The position numbers were made by a program, and so were the translations under genes. The notes under the pieces are model-generated. The model made no database searches, was not told the DNA's origin, and was given only the letters and a program-made list of their open reading frames with translations. A DNA stretch of 64,000 nucleotides from Hyalella azteca (Eukaryota; Arthropoda; Malacostraca; Amphipoda; Hyalellidae), in assembly GCF_000764305.2 (NCBI RefSeq), contig NW_025943634.1:62001-126000 (forward strand), given 5' to 3'. Of this stretch, positions 14,411 to 27,100 are shown piece by piece (position 1 is the stretch's first letter; each line of letters starts with the position of its first letter).

Positions 14411-15179
14411 TTCAACGCAACGGCGTTGTTCCGAACTTCAACTGCCCGCCATCATACTGGGAATTTTGCGCCTTCGCCCATACCTCCAACTCCGTCACCC
14501 CACTCGACCGCCTCCAAAGTGCCTCTGCCAATGCCAATTATCGAGACCATCAAGCGTCAAGTGACGAATCGGGCGTAGATAATTCATCGCACGATATTTA
14601 CGATGAAAATTATTCAACTGATGACGAGGAGTACGTTACTACAGATTCAAGTAGCGAAGAATTTATCGATCCCGCATCCTCGACTGGTCGAGGTACCTTT
14701 ATTTCGCCGTTACTTGTTAATTCCAAAAAAGTTTCAACTTCAAGATCGACGAACTCAGATCATGGTATAAGTGGTATATTAAAAAACCAGCTTGGCGCCA
14801 ATGAAAACGAAGGAAAACAAGTTGACGCCCTTGATGAAGACTCGACAGTGTCGCATGATCCGAACAACGTCTCCCAATCACCTACATCATCATCTGCAGC
14901 CTACATCAGCCGACCATCATCTGCAGTTGATGTACAATCAAGTGATCGTTTTGAATCAATGGCCAATAATAATAAAATATCAGAAAATGAAAATGAACAT
15001 CTGCATGCAACTGCTTCCCTGTTTAATACAACCGAGGAGAGGTATTTACAGGCTCCGAAAAATTCTGGCTTTACTTCAAACATTTTCAAGAGCGCTGCAT
15101 CGTCACCAACGTCTGTAGATGTATTTCCAACATTGCTTGGCGAAGAAATGCATAGCATCATCGACCCTAGCCTTGCAGA
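14411..15179 (+). CDS. Polycystin exon 1 in window: Ser/acidic linker before REJ
   Basis: The acceptor is a T-rich tract ending TGTGTGCAG; the donor is GTGAGT at 15180. The exon enters with two bases of a split codon and leaves with two (GA), which complete Glu with the next exon. Residues 1-40 contain FNCPPSYWEFCAFAH, with spaced Cys and Trp as in an ordered ectodomain. About 215 residues rich in Ser, Asp, Glu and Asn follow. The phase match to the next exon makes this a real exon although the Ser-rich part has no recognisable domain. Confidence 0.85.
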
Positions 15180-18100
15180 GTGAGTACAGTATTCAGGGCA
15201 TATCAAATTTCGTGAGAACTACTATATTATTAATCTATGTAAGACGAACATCATATTTCATTTCTAAAGACCATCAGTGATCTATTCCAACCTGGTCTTC
15301 AGGTCATAAATCGAAGTTTATTTCTACCCTGTCATGGAGCCGTGACTTTTCTTTAAGGTGAGAACGTAGGACCGATTGTAATCATGCTTCTAGTTACTAA
15401 AAATGTGATCGAAATGAAATCTAATTTTTTTTACCGTAATATCGACAAATTGTTGCCTGACCTCTAAATAGTAACTATTAATTTCTGTCTTATTTGGAGT
15501 GAATAGACAAATCATTTAATTTTTCTTAGCATGTTTCAATCTGCTACCATAAGCCAGTAAAATCATCAAGCACACCAAGATAACAATGGTCGAGAAAGTA
15601 TCTTCGTTTAAAACATTTCGGTCATGTTTAAGAACAAATAGATCTGCATTAGTACAAGTCGAGAGGTCAGTTTATGTTCAGACTGCGATGCTGTACCTCA
15701 GCATTAGGCTTCCTCCCGGGACGCGGTGTGTCGTCTGTTCTCACAGGTGGGACTGCTATGCATTATACAGAACCCTAACCCGATTGTAAGTCCGTTCAGC
15801 TTGTTACCGAGGCTCTCATGGCGCTGCGAGTAACTTCCTTTTCTTTTATTTAATAAGAAATGCCCGCTGGGAAGTTGCAATGACTTGCTTCTCAAGTTCC
15901 GCTTGCTTCGCCTCGGGTATTTTTTCCGGTAAGTAGCTCGGCGTAAGTTTTGCCTTCGTACCCCCTTGCTCCTCCCTTGCTTCCTCTCAGACAGATTCTT
16001 CGCCGCTGGATTTGTTCGCTTCATCTATTGTTATCGAGGTCCTTAATGCTTTAATGCGACTAGAGCTTAGCATGGCTGGTGATTATGCTAACGTTTAACT
16101 TATCGAAGTGACTGTCGATCGAAATGCTAAATAATTTGAACCTACATCAAGTAGTGTTCAGTATCGCGTAGCGATTTTAAATCCCAATATTTCAACCTGA
16201 TGTATCACGAAAGAGATACAAATAGTGATTAAATACATTAAGCTGTCTATAGTGTGAAGTTTTTGCATTGTTTTTTATTGCAAAGTGCATTTTATTATCT
16301 TTGCAGACCACACACGACGAACACGTCATACGTGAGTGACTCAACAAGCCTGCACAAGGTGCTCATGTTACGCAGTATGACGACCACGGGTCTCAGACAA
16401 CCCGTCCTGGTCCTCTACACTTACGCACTCGACCGTCAAGCTACGTACGTCCTCAGTCTGCTCACTCGAGACGCTCGTGTCAACTCCACAGGACTCAGCA
16501 AAATGATACTCAAATTCTCTCCTGAACCTAACGTCGTGAGTAATAATCGTTTGTCGTATGACATTTTAACTGTAGAAAAAAGAACATGCAGTCTGATTTG
16601 ACGCATAAATATAACTCGGAACTCGATAAGAATTAAAACGAAACTCGCTTATCTCCTCATCATTTTTGTTCTAAGCGCTCACCCACTCTCGTCCAACCTA
16701 CTCGTACATATGTGCATTTCTCTGTTGCAATCAATTGTATATATCCTCTTACAGGCTTCAGACATTATAATTTATCTCTCGTGCATTAAGGTATCGAATT
16801 CATTCCTGCCAGGGAATTCGTCCTGATATGTACTTTAGGTACTCGCCTTTATTTCGTGTACCTATTGTTTTCTGTTCATATTTATTTTTTTGTTTTTGCA
16901 GGAGGGCTGTTACGTGCGACCTGTGAACGGAAGTTCTGGCGGACTTTTCCGCGGTACGTGTTACGGTTACTCGGGCACATATTACCCGGTGATATTTCAA
17001 TGGAGTTACCATCTCACACCCCTCGAGAGCAAAACAATTTTTTATCACGGCTCCCTGCCTGAAATTGAATTCCAGTTGCCCCCTGGCAGCGAGTCGACAA
17101 ACTACGAAGTTTTTGTCACCATTAAGATCTTTGATGGCAAGGGCGTGAGCAAGACGCTCCCAACAAAAACAGTGTTGGTGCCGCCGAGACACAATAGCGG
17201 TGACGGCGTGGTGGCCATATTCAAAGAAATCTCCAAAATGGATTCGTATAACCCTTGCTTAGAATTGGAAAAAATCAGAGCCCTGACTTCGGAGCTGAAC
17301 TCAATCGATAACAGCGTTATCAGTCAGACTGTTTTCGATAACATCCTGACAATTCTTTTCTACCGTGAGTCGTGCATGGATAGTCTCGAAACTATCACCG
17401 AAGATCCCAATGACGTAATTGCTGACAATTCCGTAATCGAAAGCTTCTATCGCGTTAACATGTTGAAGTCGTGCGCTCGGGACCATCTCGCTGAGATCAC
17501 GTGCGCTTCTCTTATTAGAGACGAGATGGAGATACTGCTTGTTGAGACGACCCTCACAATTATCCTGGATACCCCCGACTTCATCTCGAGTAAGACTTTC
17601 TTCAGAGTCGTGGATGCCATGTGGAGAATTCAGAAGCAGCACATGCAGCTATGGGATTATCGAACCGAAATTCGCAGCGAGGTAAGTTGAAGTTCTCATA
17701 CGTTAATAGATTGTAATTATTACTCTTATTTCATATGCTACGTTATAATTCTAGAACAGTATTTCTTTCTCATCTCTTTAGTGTCTTTTACATGAAATTA
17801 CGTAGATTTAAATTCAGAAGTTTTTTTATTTATGTCGTGTCTAGCATTTTGTCACTATTTTTTCTCAATGAAACAGGTCGCAAAGCATTACTTTGCTCTG
17901 GTGTCTTCACTCCTGGACAAACAAAGCGAATTATACGACCTTCCGGCCGTGTCGGTCGACACGACCAACCAACTAATTTGGTCGCTCATGCGCGTCATGG
18001 ACAAGGAGGTACGGTCTCGTTTCCTCGAAGAAAGCCCACTGAAATATTCTACTTCAACGCTCGAATTCACGGGATTTTTGTCAGAAAGCGACAGCTTTAC

Positions 18101-21100
18101 CAACAGCCAGGTACAGTGGATGTTTACGATCAGCGGTGTCGACGCGGAAACTTCGATTCCTGTTCATTCGGTGCTGTGTTTGGAGCACTTCAAGTCCCCT
18201 TACATGGTGACCGAGGGCCGCGGCGTCGACGTGTCCAGCCACGTCCTGCATCTTCAGCTGGCGCGATCTAGGTTAATCTGGACTAATATTCAGGTAAAAT
18301 TATTCTGCCTTGTGTTTGGAAGATTTTTATTTGGGCTGAAAAATTACCTTCATGCATCCTCAATATATTATTATTATTACAACTGTTAACGTGGATTGCT
18401 CCTACTTTCGACGTAATAGTTGAGCGTTTAAAATTCTGGATACACTTCTTGATCTATCTTATAACTTATTCAGAGCCAGTTCTTCTTGTTATAACCAAAG
18501 TCCTGATTTATGTTCATACTTTGGTATCAACCTATAAATACATTCAAAATTTAACTTTACCGAAGCCGTCGACGTTGATAAAAATAATTATCAGCGAACA
18601 AAATTATCAATATAAATAACATCACTGCAGAGATACTAGTTGAAGAATCACCTTTTATCGTTATTCATAATCACAATGAGGTTATTTCTTCAATATTATT
18701 CATCGCTTTCTGGATATTCGAGTGCGCTCTAAAAAACAGCCAACTTCTGCCCATTTACCATCGAACTCATTTCCTGTTGTTGTTGTCTTGCAGAGGGACT
18801 TTTTTGCTTAGCAATCTTCCTGTCTTATAGATGCCAGACAATTCTATGTTTTCTTTCCACAAACAATGAATTTTTTTCCATTTATGCTTGGTGTAAGTTA
18901 GTTATTGTCTCACTATTTTTCACATTATGTATTTTCGACCGCAATGATTTTAGCTAATTCCGAAAAACTACGGATTTCTGTTTTAAATGAATTATTCTCT
19001 GATTACAAAGAGGAAAGATACGAAAATATCAACTTTATCTATCAGCTCAATGTTAATGCCACCACGCTTGAATTTTTCCAATTACGTAATATTTACTAAT
19101 TAATAACTATGTACGATATAGGTAATAGTATCTACTCTGCGTTAATATACATAATAATTCTTTATATATTGACAAATTGCGGAGTATAGAATCGCGATCA
19201 AACAGACGACGATAATAAGCCAGATTTTTTCTCTCCCTCCTCTTGCAGGTTCGGTTGCAGAGGTCGCACTTTCTCACGCACTCAGAGGAGTACGACTTCC
19301 GGCGCCCTGGTACTATTTTGCCCGAGCGACTGAACGTCTACAAGCTCGAGATCACTCCTGAACACCAACATCAACCCCTGCATGTACAGCTTCAAGTTAC
19401 TAAAGTCTACGATCCTGATTACCCTATCGCACCCATCGCACTTATTTGGTGAGTGCATGCAGACCCTTGTTACTTGTAGATTAATTATCACGAGTGTTTT
19501 GACTGAAGGATCATTTGCGCATTTAACCCATATTATTCAAATACGGAGTATCGTTTTCCATTTTTCGATTACATTTTTTGTTCTTATTTCAAGAACTGCA
19601 GCAAACTGTCGTGAATGTTGTACAGCCAGAAAGCTAAATTAATGTTTTTACACATAATTTATGTTTTTATCAAGTTAACTACGTTCAATATGCAATGTTG
19701 ACACAGAACTTGACTAGGAAAACGAAAACACGGGCTTATTCGATCTTTTCAACTATGTTATAGAAATTAATCGATTTTCTGAAAAGCCTAGAACGCAGGA
19801 AAATACAAGAAGAGATCGAGGACCGATCAACACCGCGAACTGGATTGCTATATTATCTGTTGCCCACGGGCCTGAATCTCTGCTCCTTACCTGGCTTTGA
19901 CGAGGTGAGCAAAGTTTTAGGTGTGTGGGAAACGGAGCTTTGCGACTGCCTCTGGAAAAACTTGCCGATTATAATTATCAAAATTGCGGATAATTTTAGA
20001 GTGTAAAAGGTATTACAAATTTTATTTCTGGTGTTCTTTTAATAGTGAGTAAAGTGATGCTGGTAATCGAGTTAACTGATGAACATTTTCCCCTCTAATT
20101 TTTACACAGGATTGTGGCTACACTTTACTAACAACCTCGATCTGAAAATTGCTCGATTTTGTTCTGCGACGACAGCCAATAGTGATCTCAACTGCACAAA
20201 ATTCTCCATCAAGCGAATCGTGACTGGAGATTGGTACATCCCATTGCCATAGTTGGACGGGCAGCCTTAGTGCGGAGTTGTCTTTGTTTTGGTCCCCATC
20301 TGAAGCTGTCAGTTGTTCTGCATGCATGAGACTGAGCCCCTCTGGAGCTTTGCCCCACTGTGTTACTGCGAGTTGAGCAAAGATTCAGGGGGTTTCATTC
20401 TTATTGCTCTTGCAACTCGGCTAGGCATCGACGAAACTAAATGGGGATTTTCTGCGGCTGGAAGCATTATAACATTGTCAGCCAAAATGATCGCATTCTG
20501 AAGTACTTTTACTATATGAACATTCACAGATATTGTAAAATGTGTGACTTGTATAATTTCGGAGAATTCCAAAGCAAATAAAATAAGTAAAGGCATTAAC
20601 TAGAAAAGTATTCCATAAAAGATGGGAATGATTTAATCTTCTGAGTAAATGCCATCCTATTATGTGATGAGGCTTTTCTTCCTTGCTTTCTGAGCACGAA
20701 CTACAGGCTACTCCTCCCATACATCACCAAGCCACTTGAACTTCACGAGTCGGCTGAGCACTTGCAATGAAGAGAAAAAACAAGCCGCTGCCATAGCTGG
20801 ACGCCTGACTCTTGCTTTTAACCTTGTTTACTATGATAGGTGAGCAAAGTTTCAGGTGTGTGGCTGTGGTAGCCAAACCGTCCAGAATATAGATGCATCC
20901 CTTCCTTCACCAACATAGTATATGGGGTGTTACTCTGTGAGTGAACGCACAATCCAGTTCACCTTTTTCCTACGAATAATGAATTTTACCTGCTAGTTGA
21001 GTTTTGCTTTTACCGTTTTAGCGGCTTTCTTGAATCACGATCCTTTCGTTTTTCCGCTTGATCTTATCGTGCTCTCGACCGGCAACCAATGAAGCGGATG

Positions 21101-24100
21101 CTCTGCACAACGGTACCGGAGCTCCCAACGAAATGAAGCAGATCAACTCGACTTGAACTTCTTTCGCGCTACTCCTAACTCGGGCAAGCACGATCCAGCT
21201 CTCATCCAGCCTTGACGATGTCGCTCCAAACCTATTGCTGTTCGAACTTCTCTACTATGCGCTTTAAAAATTGGTTCTGTGTTGGATTTTTCATGGACCA
21301 GGTTCTTATGCAAGTTGTCTACCAGTGATTTAAAATATTCTATTTTTGATTTTGTTCGAGTAATATTGTGATGAGCGTTGATGAGTGCAGGGCGGAAAGG
21401 AATTAGTTGTGTGCTTTTTGCAACATTTTTTTCAACTGAATTTGGCTCTTTAATATCTTCATAATTTAAGGGAAATTATCAGCATGGGTCGTGCTAAGCA
21501 TTATATTGTTTGTGAAAACATGTATGGAATTTGTAAAAAATTAATCAGTGTTAAGGCTAGAGAATAATTGCTATGGTCGTTAGAAGAACAGCTGTTTATT
21601 TCTTATTGTCGGAAGGATGCGATAAAAAATGTCTCATGATTGGAAAACTTTTTGCTACTCCAAAATTAGCATTAGTAAAAATCACTGTTTATGCACGCTC
21701 AACATGCGCGCACTTGGTATTTTTTTCTTGTTGGTATGTAAATAAAACTATTTGACGTCGCAACATGCTGGATCCTGGCATTTATATAAGGGTTGAGGTA
21801 TGCTGAACCTTTTCTTAGCTAAGATTTTTATCCTACGATGTTATTTTTTTAAGTACTTCCTCTCGATGATCCCTGTCGTGGCCGCCCGTCTGGAGAGACA
21901 TCACGAGCTGCAGTTTTTGTGAATTAATCTGTCTGATGCCGACAATGGCTGAATACATTCGAGTGACTTGCAGATCTCAGTATATATTAAGATTTGAATA
22001 AGATTCAGTACCTGTAGGTCGATTTCATCGCTGCTTGGTGCTAGTTTCGATTTGTTCGATGTTTCATTTTATCTTTAGGTTCATATTAAATGTTAACCCA
22101 AAGCAGCACACGAGACAGAAGGGTTGAAATAAATATTTTGTATCATTGTATTGTTGTCTCTTGTGTCAGTTATTGTAACTAATATATTTCGTAACATCTT
22201 CCTTGCATGTAATTAATAGTCGTTAGGAGTGCATTCATTCTGCTGCTTTTATGCCATGCTTGCACTTGTTTTGTTTTAGAACTTTTTCGATAAGGTGCAA
22301 GTTCAAATTTTGTTTACTTGCTATATTTCTCCAAATATTTTTATTTTATTTTCATAAACTTTCAACTGCAAACTAATAATTCTAATTGTGTGTTTGATTA
22401 TGTTACCGCGAAGGATGACTATTCATCCATTTCCCCAACTCGAATCATAATTTATTGCCCATGGAGTTACCAGCATCATCGGTGGTGACTTCATTTATTC
22501 TGATATTATTCATTCATTCTGATATTATAAGTGTACGCTTTCTCGCATACGTACACCGCTAATATCATGTCCTCGTACCCTATCTCATTAATAGTTTGAT
22601 ACCTGAAGCGCTAGAAAACCGTCCTACTACTACTAATACTACTACTATTCGTCAATTCTTCTCTTGACTCACGGTCTTGTTCCTATTTCAGCCAAGACAT
22701 GCAGTCTCTGGATACTCCTCTGTACGAGATGCGTCTGCAGGCAACTCAGGATACAACAGAAGGAGTCCTGTTTGTTCCCCCAGGAGCGCTGCCGCCTGCT
22801 ACCTACGTCCTCGTCATACTGGATCAAAACAGCTACGATAATAGATGGTGAGAACAAAGAGGCATCGATTAAACATAACTTGGATTGGTGAAACGACGTT
22901 CTATAAGCGACAAAGAGAGCAATTTTCCTATCAGTGATTACAATGATAAAGTGTTATTTAGTGACTGCCATTTCAGTGATTTACAAAGCAACATGCCTCT
23001 CTTATGGTAACCGAGGAAAATCGCTCATGGAATCGGAATTTGTCACTCCATTAGATGGGAAATTCGACTAATTCAAGATACGGAGACGAAAGAAGGCTAA
23101 TGGAGAATACATCAATTGTTAAGGAAACGGACGCTATTACGTGGCTTGTTGTATCTGAGAAAATAATGAGGTTTTGCTGGTAGATTAAAAAAATTGTACA
23201 TAACTTTTTTGTTTCTGAGTTTGATTTAGATTTAAATTTGATAGTTTGTAGAGAACAAATCGTTTGTTGCTAAACATTTCCCATCGTGCTGACGTAATTG
23301 CGTTTGTTATAAATCTTCGTTTCAATTTTCTAATTTCTTTTTTTTTTTAATTCGACGTATTGTTCTGAATTTTTTAGAATGTCGAAATAATAATTGAATA
23401 TAAGTTCAAGCGTTCCTCCTTGGCAGAAAGAAAAATAACTTGATTTAGTTCAGAAGTTGTTCGATTTCTGTGAGGAGTTTCATGTCATTTATGCGTTAAT
23501 GTGTAATAATGGTATCGTTTCAAGCGTTCTGCCAGCTACTAACTGTGATGGACGCACTGCATCCTTTTTTAATCTTCGTTGCAAAGAGACAATTCTTTAT
23601 GTTGGGAGACAGTGCATTTAATGCATAGTTAATCTGGTATGATTATTGCAATAGATTCCCGCAAATCAGCTTGAAAGGTCGTTGATATTGCGTCATTTAA
23701 ACTAGCGCATCTATCTGTCCACGCTAGTGCATGCTCTTCTCATAAGCGATGCATTTAAATGGAGTTCAGTCAGAGGAAATTCTGCTCATTGTTTCTCTGA
23801 ATAAATAAATACCCTTCTGAATTTGAGGATTGGCAGTCTGGCGGCAACGCAGTGCGCACTGTAACGATTATGTTCAAAAGTGTAATAAGAAAGAGATTAC
23901 ATTTTACTACAGCCAACCAGTTTAGCTTAGAAATGTGCTTGGTGCAGTAGCTTCGGTTGCCAATATTTTGTTTTAATTTCAGTCACTGCTTGATATTTTT
24001 TCCGATGAACTAAACTCTTCGTACTTTCATGATATACCAAAACAAAGTACGATAAGGTTTTATGTCGTTTTTGTAATTGGTATATGCATAACTGTCTGGT

Positions 24101-27100
24101 ATAAAACTCTGAATTACTTTGTCGCAAAAATTATTCGTTTGTCTTAATGTTAACACGTTTACAATCATTAGTTTTCGAATAAGTCATCTCTACTCATTCA
24201 AATTTTGTATAAATGACTACGATAAAGTAATTATCGTGGTACGTTGTTTTGCTCTGGGTATCTTTTTATTGAAAAAGAATAATTACCATTGATTATATTC
24301 ATTTTGTTTCCGCTTTAAGCGCGTTTGTTAAATGAAAACCGTTTATTCTCTGTCTTTGCGGCGTATTGCGTACGGCCGCATTTGGATTACGTTGAATCGG
24401 ATCCAAGTCCGACTTTTGTCTCTCTTGTTCATATTTTATTGGGTGGATGAAGTTCCATCCATTGTCTGCTGAGATCCTATGAAGAGTATTCCTGCGCTGC
24501 ACGAGAGCGGAGTTGAAAGCAATTCCGCTGAAGACCAACGCTCACGACTGGCGGCTCAACGTCGCTCTGCCCATTGATTTATCGACGTCATCGCGTGTCC
24601 ATGGAACCTTTATATAAGAAACCCTTATCGGCTTCCACATCTCTCCTACTTCTTGGGAATTCTGAAACTATTCTCGTCGTTCAATTGTAATGGTTTCTTT
24701 TTGTCTGAGAAAAAAGTTTTTGATGAATGATGTCGTTCGGTACGTCGATTACTTGAGGCTGGATCCGCCGTATTGTGATACAGTCATGGTTCACCTTCGG
24801 GCTAATTAGAGACCAGCAACGACAGTGATGAGTGGAAAATTGTTGTGTCCTTCTACCATTTGCTACATGGATACTTATTATACATATATTTTTTAACTAA
24901 TATTTGCAAGTATTCGATAACAAAGTTTTGAAAACTATATCAAGTGCATGTTATCATTGTACCATTAAAGGACATTCAAGATGTACCTTTTTGCTTAACG
25001 AGATTGAGACAACATTTTTTCTTGACATTCCACTTACACTTACTAGGCATTTCCCGTTTTCTCATTTTGAATATCGCGAGAAGCGAAAATTCGGATATTC
25101 AGTTTATCTTTCTTTTATAACAATTAAGCTATTGATTCGTTCACTGCATGATTGCGTGCGAAGAAGGCATATTTATAGTCTGCTCTAGCCTTTAAGCAAG
25201 TCCAACCAATGCACTTTTTCGTTGAATTTTATTGCTTGCTTGCCAGTCAATCAGATACGTCTTCGTCGTGATTTAGCAATTTTCAGTTTCACGAATATTT
25301 TCGAACAACCCTTGATAAACTGAACCTGCGTGCGATGAATTAAACTTCCCTCGACAATTAAGTATCGAGGGATGACGAAAAATTTTGAAATCTTGTTTTC
25401 TTTATTTTCTCTTATCTTTTAGTTTGCAGAATGTTTTATTTGTAGCCTGACGCCTGTAATTTTTTCGTCATAATCCGTAGTTCTAAGTTCTCTTGAGTGT
25501 AAAATGTTTTGCCTTTATCGACTCCATGAATCATTAACCTTAGCGTCGTCTCACTTGCTGGTCGTTTGCAGGTCACGACGGATGTCGCTGCCCTCGTACT
25601 CGAGTTTGGCAGGCGCCGACTACCAGATCAGCGGCTGGTGGAGTGACTGTCTCCTGTGGAATAACATACACTGGGTGACCGGCCAGTGTACAGTCCTCAA
25701 GTCCACTTGGGATGCCATCACATGCAGGTTGTGCAGTTTTGAGTGTTTAGACATTTTTCGATTGTCGGTATATTTCCGTAGGTGTAGTCTCGAAAGCAAA
25801 ACACGAGGTTTACAGGAAATATTTACTATTATGCTTTTGTATTATTTGACTGTTAGGTACAACGGATTCCATAGATTGGATCCGCCGTATTGTGGATCTA
25901 ATACGTATTGGATCCGTAGGTAAATGTATTAGATGAAAACTTACCGTATCCATCTGATACATTTACTTACCGTTTTCTTCTAACTTTGATTAAATAAAAA
26001 ATTGAACATTTTATGAATATTCCAAATATAAGCCATATTAGGTGTCATCATGCTCTGTTTAAATTGAGATAAGTTTTACTCTAGAATAAACTTTTAAAAT
26101 AAATCTCTTATTCCAGCTGCAATTCAACCCTGACAGTCTACGGAGGCGTTGTCTACCCAATCTTGGACGAACAAGACTCGATGAATGTGAATGAACTCAT
26201 GCTGCTGCAGTCGTACTGTGCACTGTATTTCATCTTATTTCTGTTCATCGTCTACATTGTTCTTGCTGTCTCACTTACAACGTCAGAACGAATCAATGTC
26301 AATAGGCAAAATGTGTGGCTACGAGAAAACGATCCTTCTCATGAACACGCCTACCTACTCACCATCAAAACTGGCACCCAAAAACATGCCGGAACTTCGG
26401 CTAAGGTACGAAGCTGTTTCTGTTACTAAATTAATCATTTATTTGATTTTTTTTCGTTTTTCTGTGGTTATTCAATTTTGGATGATCTTTTAAACTCATG
26501 GTTTGGTTTGTCAGAAGAATTAGAGGATTACATTGTTTCTAAGTGATTCAACAGAGTGCTCTTAATATTAGACTGTTAGCATCAGTTCAGGGATGAGGAG
26601 GGTGGGGTACATGTTGCAGGATTTCTTGCACTCCTCAGTCCGTATCGTCTCCCTCTCATATGCAAACGGCTTTTTCACAGTATCTTCTCTTCCGTTTGCT
26701 TGTTCTCTTTTTTATCTGTATTAAATTACTGCACTGCTTCTTGTCTGGCAACTTAAGACCATGTGACACTTATTTGCGAAAATTATTTGTATATAAACTT
26801 GTATGCAATTTATTTGTCCAATGCGACCTTGCACCTTGATTTTGATAGATAATTAGTGACTCGCGCAGCGACATAACTTGTTGTAAATTTGAAATTTCCT
26901 TTCTTTTTATTTACCAGGTATTCACCATTCTTCATGGTACGGCAAGCATGAGCGACACCAGAGAACTGCAGTCCAGCATCACAGATCATATCTTTGTCAG
27001 AGGCTCAGTTTGTTCCTTCATCATCACGTACGTCCTGAATAAAATGCGTCTCTTTCTTCATATGGAAAATGTTTCTTCATTTCTTCAGATCTAAATTAGA

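Larger units (their letters stand above)
19449..22691 (+). other. Polycystin intron 5 with diverged repeats and an exon-like block
   Basis: This 3.2 kb intron lies between exons whose phases match directly (2 then 1), so no exon is required in it. It holds an exon-like open block at 19,764-19,904, three related segments near 19,900, 20,375 and 20,840, a TATATAAG motif near 21,785 and a CTA trinucleotide run at 22,624-22,649. Confidence 0.75.
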
